Below are positions 42,522-53,349 of a stretch of DNA of 64,000 nt, one piece after another (within the stretch, counting starts at the first letter, position 1; the number at the start of each line of letters is the position of its first letter). Made by a program: the position numbers and the translations under genes. The notes below the pieces were generated by a model. The model saw only the letters and a list, made by a program, of their open reading frames with translations. It was not told where the DNA came from and ran no database searches. Where the stretch lies: the NCBI RefSeq assembly GCF_012928505.1, contig NZ_JABBJN010000015.1, positions 56,599 to 120,598 on the forward strand, given 5' to 3'. Source of the DNA: Achromobacter sp. Bel. GTDB lineage: Bacteria > Pseudomonadota > Gammaproteobacteria > Burkholderiales > Burkholderiaceae_B.

Positions 42522-42597
42522 GCCTTCGTCTGGCCGGCGGCAATCGTTGCCGCGGGCCTTCTCGAAACCAGCGTATCGGTTCACCTAAGCGTACAAG

Positions 42598-43224
42598 ATG
42601 ATGACCAGGCTCGAAACCCTGAAAAACAATTTGCAGACCACCCTCGGCGCGGATATCGCGCTGACCGAGGCGTTGGGCGAGCTGACGCTCGAAGTACCCG
42701 CGCAGCAGTGGTTCTCCGTCTGCAACAAGCTGCGCACCGAAGCCGGCCTGCGCTTTGAAACCTGTATCGACCTCTGTGGCGTCGACTACCTGACCTGGGG
42801 CAACGGCACGCGCCAGTTGCCCGAGGAAACCACCGCCAAGATCCACCGCGCGCGCTTCGCCGTGGTGATCCACCTTTTGTCGATCGAGAACAACTGGCGC
42901 CTGCGTGTCCGTACCTGGGCCACTGACGACGAATTCCCGATTATCGCGTCGCTGATGGAATGCTGGCCGACCGTGGGCTGGTTCGAACGCGAAGCCTTCG
43001 ACCTGTACGGCATCGTCTTCGAAGGCCACCCGGACCTGCGCCGCATCCTGACCGACTACGGCTTCATCGGCCATCCGTTCCGCAAGGACTTCCCGCTGTC
43101 CGGTACCGTCGAAATGCGTTACGACCCCGAACAACGGCGTGTCATTTACCAGCCGGTCACGATCGATCCGCGCGAGATCACCCCGCGTGTGCTCCGCGAA
43201 GACTCCTACGGCTTGGGGCGCTAA
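42598..43224 (+). CDS. nuoC: NADH-quinone oxidoreductase subunit C (30 kDa)
   Basis: 208 residues, unfused to NuoD unlike in E. coli. The family signature [20 protein letters not shown] and [20 protein letters not shown] lie near 127-165. It is a structural subunit of the hydrophilic arm. Two tandem ATG codons (42598 and 42601) are both possible starts. Three bases separate it from nuoD. Confidence 0.96.
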   Translation: MMTRLETLKNNLQTTLGADIALTEALGELTLEVPAQQWFSVCNKLRTEAGLRFETCIDLCGVDYLTWGNGTRQLPEETTAKIHRARFAVVIHLLSIENNWRLRVRTWATDDEFPIIASLMECWPTVGWFEREAFDLYGIVFEGHPDLRRILTDYGFIGHPFRKDFPLSGTVEMRYDPEQRRVIYQPVTIDPREITPRVLREDSYGLGR

Positions 43225-43227
43225 ATC

Positions 43228-44484
43228 ATGGCAGAAATCAAGAACTACACGCTCAACTTCGGTCCCCAGCATCCGGCCGCGCACGGTGTGTTGCGCCTGG
43301 TGCTGGAACTGGACGGCGAAGTCATCCAGCGCGCCGACCCGCACATCGGCCTGCTGCACCGTGCCACCGAAAAGCTGGCCGAACACAAGACCTACATCCA
43401 GGCGCTGCCCTACATGGACCGCCTGGACTACGTGTCCATGATGTGCAACGAGCACGCCTATGTCATGGCCATCGAAAAGCTGCTGGGCGTCGAAGCCCCG
43501 TTGCGTGCCCAGTACATCCGCGTCATGTTCGACGAGATCACGCGTCTGTTGAACCACCTGATGTCGTTGGGTTCGCACGCGCTGGACGTGGGCGCCATGG
43601 CGGTGTTCCTGTACGCCTTCCGTGAACGCGAAGACCTGATGGACTGCTACGAAGCGGTCTCGGGCGCGCGCATGCACGCGGCCTACTACCGTCCGGGCGG
43701 CGTCTACCGCGACCTGCCGGACACGATGCCGCAGTACGGCGACACCAGCAAATACCGCGGCGACAAAGAAATGCGCTTGATGAACGATGCGCGTTCGGGT
43801 TCGCTGCTGGACTTCATCGAAGACTTCACCAACCGCTTCCCGGCCTGCGTCGACGAGTACGAAACGCTGCTCACCGACAACCGCATCTGGAAGCAGCGTC
43901 TGGTGGGCATCGGCGTGGTCGATCCCGAGCGCGCCAAGGCGCTGGGCTTCACCGGCCCGATGCTGCGTGGCTCGGGCGTGGCCTGGGACTTGCGCAAGAC
44001 GCAGCCCTACGAAGTCTATGACCTGCTCGATTTCGACATCCCCGTGGGTGTCAACGGCGACTGCTATGACCGCTACCTGGTCCGCATCGCCGAAATGCGT
44101 GAAAGCAATCGCATCATCCGCCAGTGCGTGGAATGGCTGCGCAATAACCCGGGTCCGGTCATGATCGAGAATCACAAGATCGCCCCGCCCAAGCGCACCG
44201 CCATGAAGACCAACATGGAAGAGCTGATTCACCATTTCAAGCTCTTCACCGAAGGTTTCCACGTGCCCCCGGGCGAGGCGTTTGCCTCGGTGGAGCACCC
44301 CAAGGGCGAATTCGGCATCTATCTGGTGTCGGATGGCGCCAACAAGCCTTACCGCCTGAAGATTCGGGCCCCCGGCTTTGTCCACCTGCAAGCGCTGGAC
44401 GAAATGTCGCGCGGTCACATGATCGCCGACGCCGTCACCATCATTGGTACGCAGGACATCGTTTTCGGCGAGATCGATCGCTGA
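43228..44484 (+). CDS. nuoD: NADH-quinone oxidoreductase subunit D (49 kDa, quinone site)
   Basis: 418 residues. [20 protein letters not shown] near 11-30 forms part of the quinone pocket with the conserved His, followed by [20 protein letters not shown] near 36-55. [12 protein letters not shown] near 152 and the C-terminal end GEIDR are typical; the C-terminal Arg is conserved. It is related to NiFe hydrogenase large subunits but without the metal Cys. Tightly linked to nuoC. Confidence 0.97.
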   Translation: MAEIKNYTLNFGPQHPAAHGVLRLVLELDGEVIQRADPHIGLLHRATEKLAEHKTYIQALPYMDRLDYVSMMCNEHAYVMAIEKLLGVEAPLRAQYIRVMFDEITRLLNHLMSLGSHALDVGAMAVFLYAFREREDLMDCYEAVSGARMHAAYYRPGGVYRDLPDTMPQYGDTSKYRGDKEMRLMNDARSGSLLDFIEDFTNRFPACVDEYETLLTDNRIWKQRLVGIGVVDPERAKALGFTGPMLRGSGVAWDLRKTQPYEVYDLLDFDIPVGVNGDCYDRYLVRIAEMRESNRIIRQCVEWLRNNPGPVMIENHKIAPPKRTAMKTNMEELIHHFKLFTEGFHVPPGEAFASVEHPKGEFGIYLVSDGANKPYRLKIRAPGFVHLQALDEMSRGHMIADAVTIIGTQDIVFGEIDR

Positions 44485-44531
44485 TCCGCCCAGACAGTCA
44501 CGAGCACGCCCGCATAACCCGGATTCAAACT

Positions 44532-45026
44532 ATGCTGCTTTCCGAACAGGCCTACCAGAAAATCGACCGAGAACTCGCGAAGTTCCCGGCCGACCAGCGG
44601 CAGTCCGCCATCATGGCCTCGCTTGCCATCGCGCAAGAAGAGAAGGGCTGGTTGGCTACCGAAACCATTGAAGATGTGGCCAATTACATTGGCGTCCCAC
44701 CCATCGCGGTGCAGGAAGTCGCCACGTTCTACAACATGTTCGACGTCAAGCCCGTCGGCAAGAACAAGATCGCCGTCTGCACGAACTTGCCCTGTGCCTT
44801 GCGCGATGGCGATCGTGCCGGTGAATACCTCAAGCGCAAGCTGGGTGTCGACTACCGTCAAACCACCGCCGACGGCCAGTTCACGCTGGTCGAAGGCGAA
44901 TGCATGGGCGCTTGTGGCGATTCCCCCGTGCTGATCGTGAACAACAAGCATATGTGCGTGCGCATGACCGACGAGAAGCTGGACGCGCTGGTCGCGGCCC
45001 TCAAGGTGCAAGGAGAGTCGGCATGA
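44532..45026 (+). CDS. nuoE: NADH-quinone oxidoreductase subunit E (24 kDa)
   Basis: 164 residues with a thioredoxin-like fold. The [2Fe-2S] N1a ligands are Cys83 and Cys88 ([11 protein letters not shown]) and Cys124 and Cys128 ([11 protein letters not shown]). Helical N-domain includes [20 protein letters not shown] near 33-52. Forms the NADH dehydrogenase tip with NuoF and NuoG. Its stop overlaps the nuoF start by 4 bases. Confidence 0.97.
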   Translation: MLLSEQAYQKIDRELAKFPADQRQSAIMASLAIAQEEKGWLATETIEDVANYIGVPPIAVQEVATFYNMFDVKPVGKNKIAVCTNLPCALRDGDRAGEYLKRKLGVDYRQTTADGQFTLVEGECMGACGDSPVLIVNNKHMCVRMTDEKLDALVAALKVQGESA

Positions 45027-46390
45027 ACGCGCCCGACCTGTACAAGCAGTTCGCGCAAGGGCTGGATCCCAACCCGCTGAACGACGTGTCCAACTCGATG
45101 TGCCTGCACGGCCGGCACATCCAGCCGCAGATCATGGCGGACGTCGACGGCGAGAACTGGCGCCTGGCCGACTACGTCAAGCGCGGGGGCTACGAAGCCC
45201 TGAGAAAGATCCTCACCACCGGCCTGAAGCCGGAAGACGTGATCGCCGAAGTCAAGGCGTCGGGCCTGCGCGGCCGTGGCGGCGCGGGCTTCCCGACCGG
45301 CCTGAAGTGGAGCTTCATGCCGCGTGCCTTCCCGGGCCAGAAATACCTCGTCTGCAACTCGGACGAAGGCGAGCCCGGCACGTTCAAGGACCGCGACATC
45401 CTGCGCTTCAATCCGCACATCGTGATTGAAGGCATGGCGATCGCGGCCTACGCCATGGGCATCAGCGTCGGCTACAACTACATCCACGGCGAAATCTTCG
45501 AAGTCTACGAGCGCTTTGAAGAAGCGCTGGAAGAGGCGCGCGCCGCTGGCTTCCTGGGCGACAAGATCCTGGGTTCGGACTACAGCTTCCAGCTGCACGC
45601 GTTCCACGGTTACGGCGCCTACATCTGCGGCGAAGAAACCGCGCTGCTGGAATCGCTGGAAGGCAAGAAGGGCCAACCGCGCTTCAAGCCGCCGTTCCCG
45701 GCCAGCTTCGGCCTGTACGGCAAGCCCACCACGATCAACAACACCGAAACGTTCGCGGCGGTGCCGTGGATCATCCGCAACAGCGGCCAGGCCTACCTGG
45801 AAGTCGGCAAGCCGAACAACGGCGGCACCAAGCTGTTCTCGATCACCGGCGACGTCGAACGTCCCGGCAACTACGAGATCCCGCTGGGCACCCCGTTCTC
45901 GACGCTGCTGGAACTGGCGGGCGGCATGCGCGGTGGCAAGAAACTGAAGGCAGTGATCCCTGGAGGATCCAGCGCCCCGGTGCTGCCGGCCGACATCATC
46001 ATGGAATGCACGATGGACTATGACTCCATCGCCAAGGCCGGCTCGATGCTCGGTTCTGGCGCGGTGATCGTCATGGACGAAACGCGCTGCATGGTGAAGT
46101 CGCTCTTGCGCCTGTCGTACTTCTATTTCGAGGAAAGCTGCGGCCAGTGCACGCCGTGCCGCGAAGGCACCGGCTGGCTCTACCGCATGGTGCACCGCAT
46201 CGAAAACGGTCACGGCCGTCCGGAAGATCTGGACTTGCTGGACAACGTGGCAGGCAACATCATGGGCCGCACCATCTGCGCCCTGGGTGACGCCGCCGCC
46301 ATGCCCGTCCGTGGCTTCCTCAAGCATTTTCGCGACGAATTCGCGCACCACATCGAGCATAAGTCTTGTGTGGTCCCGCAATATCTGTAG
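45023..46390 (+). CDS. nuoF: NADH-quinone oxidoreductase subunit F (NADH- and FMN-binding)
   Basis: 455 residues from ATG 45023, which overlaps the nuoE stop; the longer open frame upstream is a shadow. [16 protein letters not shown] (81-96) binds FMN and [18 protein letters not shown] near 112-125 and [18 protein letters not shown] near 199-216 complete the site. Cluster N3 ligands are Cys373, Cys376, Cys379 and Cys419 ([11 protein letters not shown] and TICALGDA). This subunit takes electrons from NADH. Confidence 0.97.
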   Translation: MNAPDLYKQFAQGLDPNPLNDVSNSMCLHGRHIQPQIMADVDGENWRLADYVKRGGYEALRKILTTGLKPEDVIAEVKASGLRGRGGAGFPTGLKWSFMPRAFPGQKYLVCNSDEGEPGTFKDRDILRFNPHIVIEGMAIAAYAMGISVGYNYIHGEIFEVYERFEEALEEARAAGFLGDKILGSDYSFQLHAFHGYGAYICGEETALLESLEGKKGQPRFKPPFPASFGLYGKPTTINNTETFAAVPWIIRNSGQAYLEVGKPNNGGTKLFSITGDVERPGNYEIPLGTPFSTLLELAGGMRGGKKLKAVIPGGSSAPVLPADIIMECTMDYDSIAKAGSMLGSGAVIVMDETRCMVKSLLRLSYFYFEESCGQCTPCREGTGWLYRMVHRIENGHGRPEDLDLLDNVAGNIMGRTICALGDAAAMPVRGFLKHFRDEFAHHIEHKSCVVPQYL

Positions 46391-46405
46391 GTCTCAGGAA
46401 CAGCA

Positions 46406-48733
46406 ATGGTTGAACTAACCGTCGACGGCAATCAGGTCGAAGTGCCCGAAGGCAGCATGGTCATGCATGCCGCTCAGAAAGTCGGGCTTTACGTGCCGCA
46501 TTTCTGCTACCACAAGAAACTGTCCATCGCGGCCAACTGCCGGATGTGCCTGGTTGAAGTGGAAAAAGCGCCCAAGGCGCTGCCCGCCTGCGCCACGCCC
46601 GTGACCAACGGCATGGTCGTCCACACCTGCTCTGAGAAGGCTCGCGCCGCTCAGAAGTCGGTGATGGAATTCTTGCTCATCAATCACCCCCTCGACTGCC
46701 CGATCTGCGATCAGGGCGGCGAATGCCAGCTGCAGGATCTGGCCGTGGGCTACGGTGGCTCGTCCTCGCGTTACCAAGAGGAAAAGCGCGTCGTTTTCCA
46801 CAAGGACCTGGGTCCGCTGGTTTCCGCCGAGGAAATGAGCCGCTGCATCCACTGCACCCGCTGCGTGCGCTTCGGCCAGGAAATCGCCGGCGTCATGGAG
46901 CTCGGCATGCTGGGCCGTGGCGAACACTCCGAGATCACGACCTTCGTGGGCCGCTCGATCGAGTCCGAACTGTCGGGCAACATGATCGACATCTGTCCGG
47001 TGGGCGCGCTGACCTCCAAGCCCTTCCGCTACAGCGCCCGCACCTGGGAACTGGCCCGCCGCCGTTCGGTCAGCCCGCACGACAGCCTGGGCGCCAACCT
47101 GGTGGTCCAGGTCAAGGGCGACCGCGTGATGCGCGTGGTCCCGTTCGAAGACGAAGCCGTCAACGAATGCTGGATCAGCGACCGCGACCGTTTCTCGTAT
47201 GAAGGCCTGAACAGCGACGACCGCTTGTCCGCCCCGATGATCAAGGGCACCGACGGCAAGTGGCAGGAAGCCTCCTGGGCCGACGCGCTGCAAGCCGTGG
47301 CCCAAGGCCTGTCGCGTGTCCGTGACAGCTTCGGCGCCGGCCAGATCGGCGCGCTGGCGTCGGAATACGCCACCACCGAAGAATACGCGTTGCTGGGCCG
47401 TCTGGTCCGCGCGCTGGGTTCCGAGAACATCGACTTCCGCCTGCGCCAGACCGATCCGGCGTTTGACGCCGCATTGACCGGCACGCCGTGGCTGGGCATG
47501 CCCATCGCCGAACTCGACAACCTGGACCGCGTCCTGGTCGTCGGTTCGTTCCTGCGCAAGGACCACCCGCTGATGGCGCAGCGCCTGCGCCAAGCGGCCA
47601 AGCGCGGCACGCAGATCCTGATGGTCGACAGCGCCGCTGACGATCCTCTGATGCCCGTCGCCGCCCGCATCACCGTTGCTCCGTCCGAGCTGCCGCGCGC
47701 GCTGGCCGAAGTGGCCGTCGCCCTGGCGCAGGCCAAGGAACAAGCCGTGCCGGCCGAATTCGCCTCGGTCACCCCGGGCGAAAACGCCAAGATCATCGCC
47801 GCCAGCCTGGCTTCCGGCGCCAACACCGCCGTGCTGATGGGCAACCTGGCTGTCGCCAGCGCCCAGGCCTCGACGCTGGCCGCCAACGGCCGCGCCGTGG
47901 CGGATCTGGCCGGCGGCAAGTTCGGCTTCCTGACCTCCGGCGGCAACACCGTCGGCGGTTACCTGGCGGGCGCCGTTCCGGGCAAGGGCGGCAAGACCGC
48001 CGCCGCCATGCTGGCCGAGCCGCTGAAGGCCTATGTCGTGCTGCACGCCGAGCCGCTGCTGGATGCCGACAACGGCCAGCAAGCCATCGCCGCGCTGCGC
48101 GGCGCGCAATTCGCCGTCGCCTTGACGCCGTACCGTTCGGCCGCCGCCGAGTGGGCCGACGTCATGCTGCCGGTGTCGCCGTTCACCGAAACCTCGGGCA
48201 CGTTCGTCAACGCGCAAGGCCTGGCCCAGAGCTTCAAGGGCACGGTCACGCCGTTGGGCCAGACGCGTCCGGGCTGGAAGGTCCTGCGCGTGCTGGGCAA
48301 CGTCCTGCACCTGGCCGGCTTTGACGATGAAACGTCGGAATCCGTGCGCGACGCCGCGCTGGCCGGTGGCATCGAAGGCCGCTTGTCCAACGACGTCAAG
48401 GCGCCGCTGGGCCTGGGCCAGGCTGCAAGCGGCCTGGAACGCGTGGCTGACGTGCCGATCTACCGCACCGACGCCATGGTCCGCCGTTCGGAGCCGCTGC
48501 AAGCGTCCCCGGCCTCGAAGAAGCCGGCTGCCGCCATGAACGGCCGCACGCTGACCAGCCTGGGCCTGACGGCCGGGGTCAAGGTCCGCGTCGCGGGCGC
48601 CCAAGGCGCCGTCGAACTCGAAACCGTGCAGGATGATGCCGTGGCCGACCGCGCCGTGCGCATTTCCGCAGCCTTTGAAAACACCGCAGCCCTGGGTGGC
48701 GCATTCGGTCAACTCAGCGTGGAGCGTGCCTGA
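46406..48733 (+). CDS. nuoG: NADH-quinone oxidoreductase subunit G (75 kDa)
   Basis: 775 residues. Ligands for N1b are Cys34, Cys45, Cys48 and Cys62; for N5, His94 with Cys98, Cys101 and Cys107; for N4, Cys147, Cys150, Cys153 and Cys197 (DICPVGAL). The extra N7 motif of the E. coli protein is not seen between 220 and 280, so this is the mitochondrial-like form. The C-terminal molybdopterin-oxidoreductase-like domain (230-775) has no metal cofactor ligands. The stop shares one base with the nuoH start (TGATG). Confidence 0.97.
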   Translation: MVELTVDGNQVEVPEGSMVMHAAQKVGLYVPHFCYHKKLSIAANCRMCLVEVEKAPKALPACATPVTNGMVVHTCSEKARAAQKSVMEFLLINHPLDCPICDQGGECQLQDLAVGYGGSSSRYQEEKRVVFHKDLGPLVSAEEMSRCIHCTRCVRFGQEIAGVMELGMLGRGEHSEITTFVGRSIESELSGNMIDICPVGALTSKPFRYSARTWELARRRSVSPHDSLGANLVVQVKGDRVMRVVPFEDEAVNECWISDRDRFSYEGLNSDDRLSAPMIKGTDGKWQEASWADALQAVAQGLSRVRDSFGAGQIGALASEYATTEEYALLGRLVRALGSENIDFRLRQTDPAFDAALTGTPWLGMPIAELDNLDRVLVVGSFLRKDHPLMAQRLRQAAKRGTQILMVDSAADDPLMPVAARITVAPSELPRALAEVAVALAQAKEQAVPAEFASVTPGENAKIIAASLASGANTAVLMGNLAVASAQASTLAANGRAVADLAGGKFGFLTSGGNTVGGYLAGAVPGKGGKTAAAMLAEPLKAYVVLHAEPLLDADNGQQAIAALRGAQFAVALTPYRSAAAEWADVMLPVSPFTETSGTFVNAQGLAQSFKGTVTPLGQTRPGWKVLRVLGNVLHLAGFDDETSESVRDAALAGGIEGRLSNDVKAPLGLGQAASGLERVADVPIYRTDAMVRRSEPLQASPASKKPAAAMNGRTLTSLGLTAGVKVRVAGAQGAVELETVQDDAVADRAVRISAAFENTAALGGAFGQLSVERA

Positions 48734-49806
48734 TGGAATGGCTTAATGTTCTTGAGAGCCACGGGCAGGCATTGCTGGGCCCGACGGTCTGGATGGTCCT
48801 CTGGACCCTCATCAAGATTGTGATCATCGCCGTGCCGATCATTCTGTGCGTCGCGTACCTGACGTACTGGGAACGCAAGATGATCGGCGCCATGCACGTG
48901 CGCGTGGGCCCGAACCGCGTGGGTTTCAAGGGGTTGCTGCAACCGTTCGCTGACGTGTTCAAGCTGTTGACGAAGGAAGTCATCGTCCCCAGCGAAGCCA
49001 ACAAGGTGCTGTTCGTCGTGGCCCCCGTGGTCACGCTGATGCCCGCATTGGCCGCCTGGGCCGTGGTGCCCTTCGGTCCCGATGTCGTGCTGGCCAACGT
49101 CAACGCCGGCCTGCTGTACATCATGGCCATCACGTCGATCGGCGTTTATGGCGTGATCGTGGCGGGCTGGGCGTCGAACTCCAAGTACGCATTCCTGGGC
49201 GCCTTGCGCGCCTCGGCGCAGATGCTGTCCTACGAACTGGCCATCGGCTTCGTGCTGGTGACGGTGCTGCTGGTGTCCGGCAGCCTGAACATGTCCGAGA
49301 TCGTCAACGTCCAGAACCGCGGCTGGTTTGCCGACAAGGGCCTGACGTTCATGTCGTGGAACTGGCTCCCGCTGTTGCCGCTGTTCGTGATCTACGTCGT
49401 GGCGATCGTGGCCGAAACCAACCGCCACCCGTTCGACGTGGTGGAAGGCGAATCGGAAATCGTGGCCGGCCACATGGTCGAGTACTCGGGTATGGCCTTC
49501 GCCCTGTTCTTCCTGGGTGAATACGCCAACATGATCCTGCTGTCCTGCATGGCGTCGATCATGTTCCTGGGCGGCTGGGCTTCCCCGATCGACATCGCGC
49601 CGCTGACCTGGATCCCGGGTTGGATCTGGCTGGGTCTGAAGACGTTCGTCGTGGTCTCGTTGTTCGTGTGGTTCCGCGCATCGTTCCCGCGCTACCGCTA
49701 TGACCAGATCATGCGTTTGGGTTGGAAAATCTTCATCCCGCTGACCGGCGTTTGGCTGGTCGTGGTGGCGATCTGGATGCAGACGCCCTGGAACATTTGG
49801 CGCTAA
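48733..49806 (+). CDS. nuoH: NADH-quinone oxidoreductase subunit H
   Basis: 357 residues, eight or nine membrane helices. [20 protein letters not shown] near 46-65 and [21 protein letters not shown] near 216-236, with the acidic [19 protein letters not shown] loop, are the NuoH/ND1 signatures that line the quinone channel and its proton link. Start overlaps nuoG. 21 bases to nuoI, with a GAGGCAGGAT ribosome site between. Confidence 0.97.
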   Translation: MEWLNVLESHGQALLGPTVWMVLWTLIKIVIIAVPIILCVAYLTYWERKMIGAMHVRVGPNRVGFKGLLQPFADVFKLLTKEVIVPSEANKVLFVVAPVVTLMPALAAWAVVPFGPDVVLANVNAGLLYIMAITSIGVYGVIVAGWASNSKYAFLGALRASAQMLSYELAIGFVLVTVLLVSGSLNMSEIVNVQNRGWFADKGLTFMSWNWLPLLPLFVIYVVAIVAETNRHPFDVVEGESEIVAGHMVEYSGMAFALFFLGEYANMILLSCMASIMFLGGWASPIDIAPLTWIPGWIWLGLKTFVVVSLFVWFRASFPRYRYDQIMRLGWKIFIPLTGVWLVVVAIWMQTPWNIWR

Positions 49807-49827
49807 GCCGCCAGGCAGAGGCAGGAT

Positions 49828-50316
49828 ATGGAAGCGATCAAAGATTTCTTCGGCAGTCTGATGCTGACCGAGTTGCTCAAGGGCATGCGCCTGACGGGCA
49901 AGTATTTTTTCAAGCGCAAGGTCACCTTGCGTTATCCGCAGGAAAAGACGCCCACGTCGGCGCGTTTCCGCGGCCTGCACGCATTGCGCCGCTACCCCAA
50001 CGGGGAAGAGCGCTGCATCGCGTGCAAGCTGTGTGAAGCGGTTTGCCCGGCGTTGGCGATCACCATCGAATCGGAACAGCGTGATGACGGCTCGCGCCGC
50101 ACCACGCGTTACGACATCGATCTGACCAAGTGCATTTTCTGCGGCTTCTGTGAGGAAAGCTGCCCCGTGGACTCGATCGTGGAAACCCATATCCACGAAT
50201 ACCACGGCGAAAAGCGCGGCGACCTGTATTTCACCAAAGACATGCTGCTCGCCGTGGGCGACCGCTACGAAGCCGACATCGCCCGCCGCCGGGCCGACGA
50301 CGCTCCTTACCGTTGA
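49828..50316 (+). CDS. nuoI: NADH-quinone oxidoreductase subunit I (two [4Fe-4S] clusters)
   Basis: 162 residues. Two classical ferredoxin motifs: [12 protein letters not shown] (Cys63, 66, 69, 73) and [12 protein letters not shown] (Cys102, 105, 108, 112), the ligands of N6a and N6b. An amphipathic N-terminal helix (about 5-30) rests on the membrane arm. It carries electrons from NuoG to NuoB. Confidence 0.97.
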   Translation: MEAIKDFFGSLMLTELLKGMRLTGKYFFKRKVTLRYPQEKTPTSARFRGLHALRRYPNGEERCIACKLCEAVCPALAITIESEQRDDGSRRTTRYDIDLTKCIFCGFCEESCPVDSIVETHIHEYHGEKRGDLYFTKDMLLAVGDRYEADIARRRADDAPYR

Positions 50317-50333
50317 AGCCCAGGGTCTGATCC

Positions 50334-50990
50334 ATGACTTTTACCACTGTCCTTTTCTACATACTGGCCGCCGTGCTGGTGATCGCGGCGTTCCGCGTGA
50401 TCACCGCGCGCAGTCCGGTCACCGCGGTCCTGCACCTGATCCTGGCGTTCTCCAACGCCGCCATGCTGTGGATGCTGTTGGGCGCTGAATTCCTGGCGCT
50501 GCTGCTGGTGCTGGTGTACGTGGGCGCCGTGATGGTGCTCTTCCTCTTCGTCGTGATGATGCTGGACATCCGCATGGACACCATGCGCCAGGGCATGAAG
50601 ACCTACCTGCCTTTGGGCCTGGTGATCGGTCTGGTGCTGGTGCTGGAGATGTCCTTCGTGCTGGGTTCCACCTGGTACGGCTCGGGCCCGCAGGCCCCGG
50701 TCGCTGGCGACTACAACAACGCCCGCGCGTTGGGCGAAGTCATGTACACCCAGTACGTCTACGCCATTGAAGTCGGCGCCGCGTTGCTGCTGGTCGGCAT
50801 GGTCGCCGCCATCGCGCTGACCCTGCGCCGCCGTCGCGACGTGAAGTACAACGACCCGGTCGCGGCCGTGCGCGTTCGCTCGAAGGATCGTTTCCGCATG
50901 GTGGACATGCCCGCCCAGAGCGAGCGTGCCCAGGCCAAGCGCGACGCCGCCAACGGCGTTGCCGCTGCGCCCCAAGGAGAAAAAGAATGA
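50334..50990 (+). CDS. nuoJ: NADH-quinone oxidoreductase subunit J
   Basis: 218 residues with five membrane helices in the first 165. [20 protein letters not shown] near 59-78 is the conserved TM3 with the pi-bulge that moves on quinone reduction. The polar tail (170-218), rich in Arg, Asp and Ala, is longer than in E. coli. Overlaps nuoK by 4 bases. Confidence 0.96.
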   Translation: MTFTTVLFYILAAVLVIAAFRVITARSPVTAVLHLILAFSNAAMLWMLLGAEFLALLLVLVYVGAVMVLFLFVVMMLDIRMDTMRQGMKTYLPLGLVIGLVLVLEMSFVLGSTWYGSGPQAPVAGDYNNARALGEVMYTQYVYAIEVGAALLLVGMVAAIALTLRRRRDVKYNDPVAAVRVRSKDRFRMVDMPAQSERAQAKRDAANGVAAAPQGEKE

Positions 50991-51295
50991 CGCTGACGCT
51001 GGCCCACTATCTGATCCTGGGAGCGATCCTGTTCGCCATCGGGATCTTCGGCATCTTCCTGAACCGCCGCAACCTGATCATTCTGCTGATGTCCATCGAG
51101 CTCGTGCTCCTGGCCGTCAACATGAACTTCGTGGCGTTCTCCAGCTGGTTCGGCGACACCGCCGGCCAGGTGTTCGTGTTCTTCATCCTGACCGTGGCCG
51201 CCGCTGAAGCGGCGATCGGCCTGGCCATCCTGGTGCTGCTGTTCCGCAACCTGAACACGATCAACGTTGACGAACTCGATCGCCTGAAGGGCTGA
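50987..51295 (+). CDS. nuoK: NADH-quinone oxidoreductase subunit K
   Basis: 102 residues, three membrane helices. The two membrane Glu residues of the proton path lie in [19 protein letters not shown] (TM2) and [18 protein letters not shown] (TM3). Homologous to MrpC. Its start overlaps the nuoJ stop. Confidence 0.97.
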   Translation: MTLTLAHYLILGAILFAIGIFGIFLNRRNLIILLMSIELVLLAVNMNFVAFSSWFGDTAGQVFVFFILTVAAAEAAIGLAILVLLFRNLNTINVDELDRLKG

Positions 51296-51312
51296 CGGGG
51301 TATTGGAAGAAA

Positions 51313-53349
51313 ATGTCTAGCTCACCCAATCTCTACTTGCTCATCGCGCTGGCACCGCTGGCCGGAGCAATTCTCGCGGGCCTTTTCGGCACCGGCTTCC
51401 TGGGCCGTCCCATCGGCCGCCGCGCGTCCCACGTCATCACCATCCTGGGCGTGCTCATCTCCGCCATCGGTTCGGTGGTGGTGCTGGGCGACGTGCTGAA
51501 CGGCTTGCGCTTTGACGGCGCGGTCTACACCTGGAGCCTGATCGGCCAGACCAAGCTGGAAATCGGCTTCCTGATCGATCCGCTGTCGGCCATGATGATG
51601 GTCGTGGTGACCTCCGTGTCGCTGATGGTGCACATCTACACCATCGGCTACATGGCGGATGACCCCGGCTACCAGCGCTTCTTCTCGTACATCTCGCTGT
51701 TCACGTTCTCCATGCTGATGCTGGTGATGTCGAACAACATGGTGCAGCTGTTCTTCGGCTGGGAAGCGGTGGGCCTGGTGTCGTACCTGCTGATCGGCTT
51801 CTGGTACACCCGCCCGACGGCCATCTTCGCCAACATGAAGGCGTTCCTGATCAACCGCGTCGGCGACTTCGGCTTCGTGCTGGGCATCGGCCTGTTGTTC
51901 GCGTACGCCGGCACGATGCACTACGGCGACGTGTTCGCCCAAGCCGACAAGCTGGCCACGATGACCCTGCCGGGCTCGGATTGGATGCTGCTGACGGTGG
52001 CGTGCATCTGCCTGTTCATCGGCGCCATGGGCAAATCGGCCCAGGTTCCGCTGCACGCCTGGCTGCCCGACTCGATGGAAGGCCCGACCCCGATCTCCGC
52101 GCTGATCCACGCCGCCACCATGGTGACGGCCGGCATCTTCATGGTCGCGCGCTTCTCGCCGCTGTTTGAACTGTCGGACGTGGCCCTGTCGTTCATCATC
52201 GTGATCGGCGCCATCGGCGCACTGTTCCTGGGCATCCTGGGCATCATCCAGACCGACATCAAGCGCGTGGTCGCGTACTCCACGCTGTCGCAGCTGGGCT
52301 ACATGACCGTGGCGCTGGGCGCGTCGGCCTACTCGGTGGCGATCTTCCACCTGATGACCCACGCGTTCTTCAAGGCGCTGCTTTTCCTGGGCGCGGGTTC
52401 GGTCATCATCGGCATGCACCACGACCAGGACATCCGCAACATGGGCGGCCTGCGCAAGTACATGCCTATCACCTGGATCACCTTCCTGCTGGGCACGCTG
52501 GCGCTGGTCGGCACGCCGTTCTTCTCGGGTTTCTACTCGAAAGAGAACATCATTGAAGCCGCAGGCCACGCTAACGTCTGGGGCGCAAGCTTCGCGTACT
52601 ACGCCGTGTTGATCGGTGTGTTCGTGACCTCGCTGTACTCGTTCCGCGTGTACTTCCTGGTCTTCCACGGCAAGGAACGCTTTGACACCAGCGACCACGG
52701 TCATGGTCATGACGATCATGCTCACGATGACCACGGCCACGACGACCATGGCCACGGCCATCATGGCGGCAAGCCGCATGAATCGCCCTGGGTGGTCACG
52801 CTGCCGCTGATCCTGCTGGCGATCCCGTCGGTGCTGGTTGGCGCCTGGGCGGTCGACCCGATGCTGTTCGGCAAGTTCTTCAACGGCGTGATCACGGTGC
52901 TGCCGCAGCATCCGGCGATGCACGAACTGAACGAAGAGTGGCACGGCTGGGTCGCCTATGGCCTGCATGCCTTCCAGACGCTGCCGTTCTGGCTGGTCGT
53001 GGCAGGTTTCGTCATCGCCTGGTACTGCTACCTGATCAACCCCAAGGTTCCGGCCGCGATCAAGTCCAGCCTGTCTGGCGTGAACAAGGTGCTTGAGAAC
53101 AAGTACTACGTGGATTGGGTCAACGAGCAGATCATCGCTCGCGGCCTGCGCGCCCTGGGCCGTGGCCTGTGGCAGACCGGCGACCGCGGCATCATCGACG
53201 GCTTGCTCGTCAACGGTAGCGCCCGCGTGGTGGGCTGGGTGGCAGCGGTCAGCCGCCACCTGCAGTCCGGCTTCATCTATCACTACGCGTTCGCGATGAT
53301 CATCGGCATCATGGCGCTGGTGACTTTCTTTGTGCTGATTCCCCAATGA
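51313..53349 (+). CDS. nuoL: NADH-quinone oxidoreductase subunit L (antiporter-like)
   Basis: 678 residues with about 16 membrane helices and the long lateral helix HL near the end. LFFGWEAVGLVSYLLIGFWY near 144-163 carries the TM5 Glu, and SAQVPLHAWLPDSMEGPTPI near 242-261 the TM7 Lys-region signature. Between helices, residues about 461-488 form a striking His/Asp-rich stretch (DHGHGHDDHAHDDHGHDD and more). It pumps protons at the distal end of the membrane arm. Overlaps nuoM by 4 bases. Confidence 0.96.
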   Translation: MSSSPNLYLLIALAPLAGAILAGLFGTGFLGRPIGRRASHVITILGVLISAIGSVVVLGDVLNGLRFDGAVYTWSLIGQTKLEIGFLIDPLSAMMMVVVTSVSLMVHIYTIGYMADDPGYQRFFSYISLFTFSMLMLVMSNNMVQLFFGWEAVGLVSYLLIGFWYTRPTAIFANMKAFLINRVGDFGFVLGIGLLFAYAGTMHYGDVFAQADKLATMTLPGSDWMLLTVACICLFIGAMGKSAQVPLHAWLPDSMEGPTPISALIHAATMVTAGIFMVARFSPLFELSDVALSFIIVIGAIGALFLGILGIIQTDIKRVVAYSTLSQLGYMTVALGASAYSVAIFHLMTHAFFKALLFLGAGSVIIGMHHDQDIRNMGGLRKYMPITWITFLLGTLALVGTPFFSGFYSKENIIEAAGHANVWGASFAYYAVLIGVFVTSLYSFRVYFLVFHGKERFDTSDHGHGHDDHAHDDHGHDDHGHGHHGGKPHESPWVVTLPLILLAIPSVLVGAWAVDPMLFGKFFNGVITVLPQHPAMHELNEEWHGWVAYGLHAFQTLPFWLVVAGFVIAWYCYLINPKVPAAIKSSLSGVNKVLENKYYVDWVNEQIIARGLRALGRGLWQTGDRGIIDGLLVNGSARVVGWVAAVSRHLQSGFIYHYAFAMIIGIMALVTFFVLIPQ

